Positions 5,538-6,162 of a DNA stretch of 6,162 nucleotides are shown in pieces. A program made the position numbers and the translations under genes. Source of the stretch: a bacterium (GTDB lineage: Bacteria > UBA9089 > UBA9088 > JAGUXG01); the NCBI GenBank assembly GCA_020061965.1, contig JAGUXG010000087.1, positions 1 through 6,162 on the forward strand. Reading direction: 5' to 3'. The notes under the pieces were generated by a model. That model ran no database searches. It had not been told where the DNA came from and saw only the letters and a list, made by a program, of their open reading frames with translations. How positions within the stretch are numbered: the first letter of the stretch is position 1; every line of letters starts with the position of its first letter.

Positions 5538-5891
5538 ATGAAAAGGTTTGCATTAGGAAAAGGTGTTGATGCTTTATTTGAGGTAACAAAGCCAGAAAGC
5601 CTTGAGATTATTAAAGAAAAACAAAGTTCTAAACTTCCTAAGTTCAAAACTTTTGAAGTCAATCTTAATATCCTGCTCAAAGCAAATCAATTGGACTGGC
5701 TTAATAAGTTTGAAAAGAAAATCATGATAAGCAGGTCACCTCAAAACAAAAAAGAGAGAATAACAAAAAACTCTATTATCAGGTGTGCCATAGACTTAAT
5801 AAGCAAACTTGATATAGATACAAAAGAGATAGCAGACGAAAGAGAGCTATCTCTCAGAATAAACAAGGCAATATCTAATGGTAAAGGTTGA
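5538..5891 (+). CDS. Putative ParA partner: Spo0J-like N-terminal tip plus ribbon-helix-helix domain
   Basis: I recognise no named family for this 117-residue protein. Residues 6-14, LGKGVDALF, match the very N-terminus of Spo0J/ParB (LGKGINALF in Bacillus subtilis), the short peptide that contacts ParA and stimulates its ATPase. The rest lacks ParB's nuclease-like domain and helix-turn-helix. A charged linker (15-36) leads to a strand-like EVNLNILL (40-47), an amphipathic helix (about 50-64) and a second helix in ERITKNSIIRCAIDLISKL (73-91). That order resembles ribbon-helix-helix DNA-binding domains. An acidic/basic tail ends the protein. The start ATG 5538 has only a weak site (GGATAAAGAG). 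The gene follows parA by 36 bases and overlaps the next gene by 14. It probably loads cargo or DNA onto ParA, like plasmid ParG or omega proteins. The N-terminal match is clear; the domain call is by eye. Confidence 0.7.
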   Translation: MKRFALGKGVDALFEVTKPESLEIIKEKQSSKLPKFKTFEVNLNILLKANQLDWLNKFEKKIMISRSPQNKKERITKNSIIRCAIDLISKLDIDTKEIADERELSLRINKAISNGKG

Positions 5892-6162
5892 AACGATAGT
5901 AGTTGGAGAATTGCAAACAAACTCGTATCTTGTTTTTGATGATAAGGAGGCTATGCTGATAGACCCAGGTGCAGAACCGGATAAAATTCTCTCTTATTTA
6001 GAGAAATACAACCTGAATCTTAAATTTATTGTTAATACGCATGGACATTTTGACCATATAGCAGGAAATGATAAAATAGCAGAAAAGATGGGTGCAAAGG
6101 TGCTTATCTCTTCAGAGGATGCCTTAATGCTTTCTGACCCAGAGATGAATCTTTCTTTTGAA
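5878..6162 (+). CDS. Metallo-beta-lactamase-fold hydrolase, glyoxalase II-like (3' end outside window)
   Basis: Only the first 95 codons are present; the frame is open to the window edge. The family is made of cytoplasmic metal-dependent hydrolases, and small members of this kind often act on thioesters such as hydroxyacylglutathione analogues. Visible are the first-strand LQTNSYLV (12-19), IDPGAEP (28-34) and the metal-binding motif THGHFDH (54-60), which supplies ligands for two metals. The later ligands (the His after the next sheet and the bridging Asp) lie beyond the window, so activity cannot be judged. The ATG at 5878 sits 9 bases after AAGG (5865-5868) and overlaps the end of the preceding gene by 14 bases in another frame, which implies translational coupling. 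Whether it has any role in partitioning is unknown; shared transcription may be the only link. Confidence 0.9.
   Translation, partial: MVKVETIVVGELQTNSYLVFDDKEAMLIDPGAEPDKILSYLEKYNLNLKFIVNTHGHFDHIAGNDKIAEKMGAKVLISSEDALMLSDPEMNLSFE

Overview
The window is AT-rich bacterial chromosomal DNA. EF-G and ribosomal protein S21 mark it as bacterial rather than archaeal or phage. All seven genes I can support lie on the + strand and are tightly packed, apart from one gap of about 560 bases. I cannot place the phylum from this sequence. The gene order (purD, a HIT protein, rpsU, parA, a small DNA-binding protein, a metallo-hydrolase) matches no textbook order I know, and the intergenic DNA is full of inverted repeats. 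Both facts would fit an uncultured lineage, but that is inference.

Layout. Positions 1-169 hold no gene. They carry a long inverted repeat, possibly the terminator of an upstream gene, and a near-consensus promoter for fusA. Positions 170-2251 are fusA (elongation factor G), standing alone rather than between rpsG and tuf. Positions 2252-2812 are a composite intergenic block with a long hairpin of G-rich octamers, a GC-rich island, a tract of AACTT-containing inverted repeats and a 12-bp hairpin. It ends in a strong promoter only a few bases from the purD start. Positions 2813-4441 are purD (glycinamide ribonucleotide synthetase) and hinT (histidine-triad nucleotide hydrolase), 6 bases apart. 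Positions 4442-4529 hold two hairpins in front of rpsU, the second a near copy of the hairpin before purD. Positions 4530-6162 are rpsU, parA, a 117-residue ribbon-helix-helix candidate and the start of a metallo-beta-lactamase-fold hydrolase. The last two genes overlap by 14 bases.

How the genes fit together. fusA and rpsU serve translation, purD serves purine synthesis, and hinT hydrolyses purine nucleoside phosphoramidates and related adducts. The most interesting part is parA with its downstream neighbour. ParA is a normal chromosomal Soj-type ATPase. The next protein starts with the short ParA-activating tip of Spo0J/ParB (LGKGxxALF), but then has a probable ribbon-helix-helix DNA-binding domain instead of the ParB nuclease-like and helix-turn-helix domains. 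I propose that it is a non-canonical ParA partner, in architecture like plasmid ParG or omega proteins but with a Spo0J-like tip. No parS site was seen in the window.
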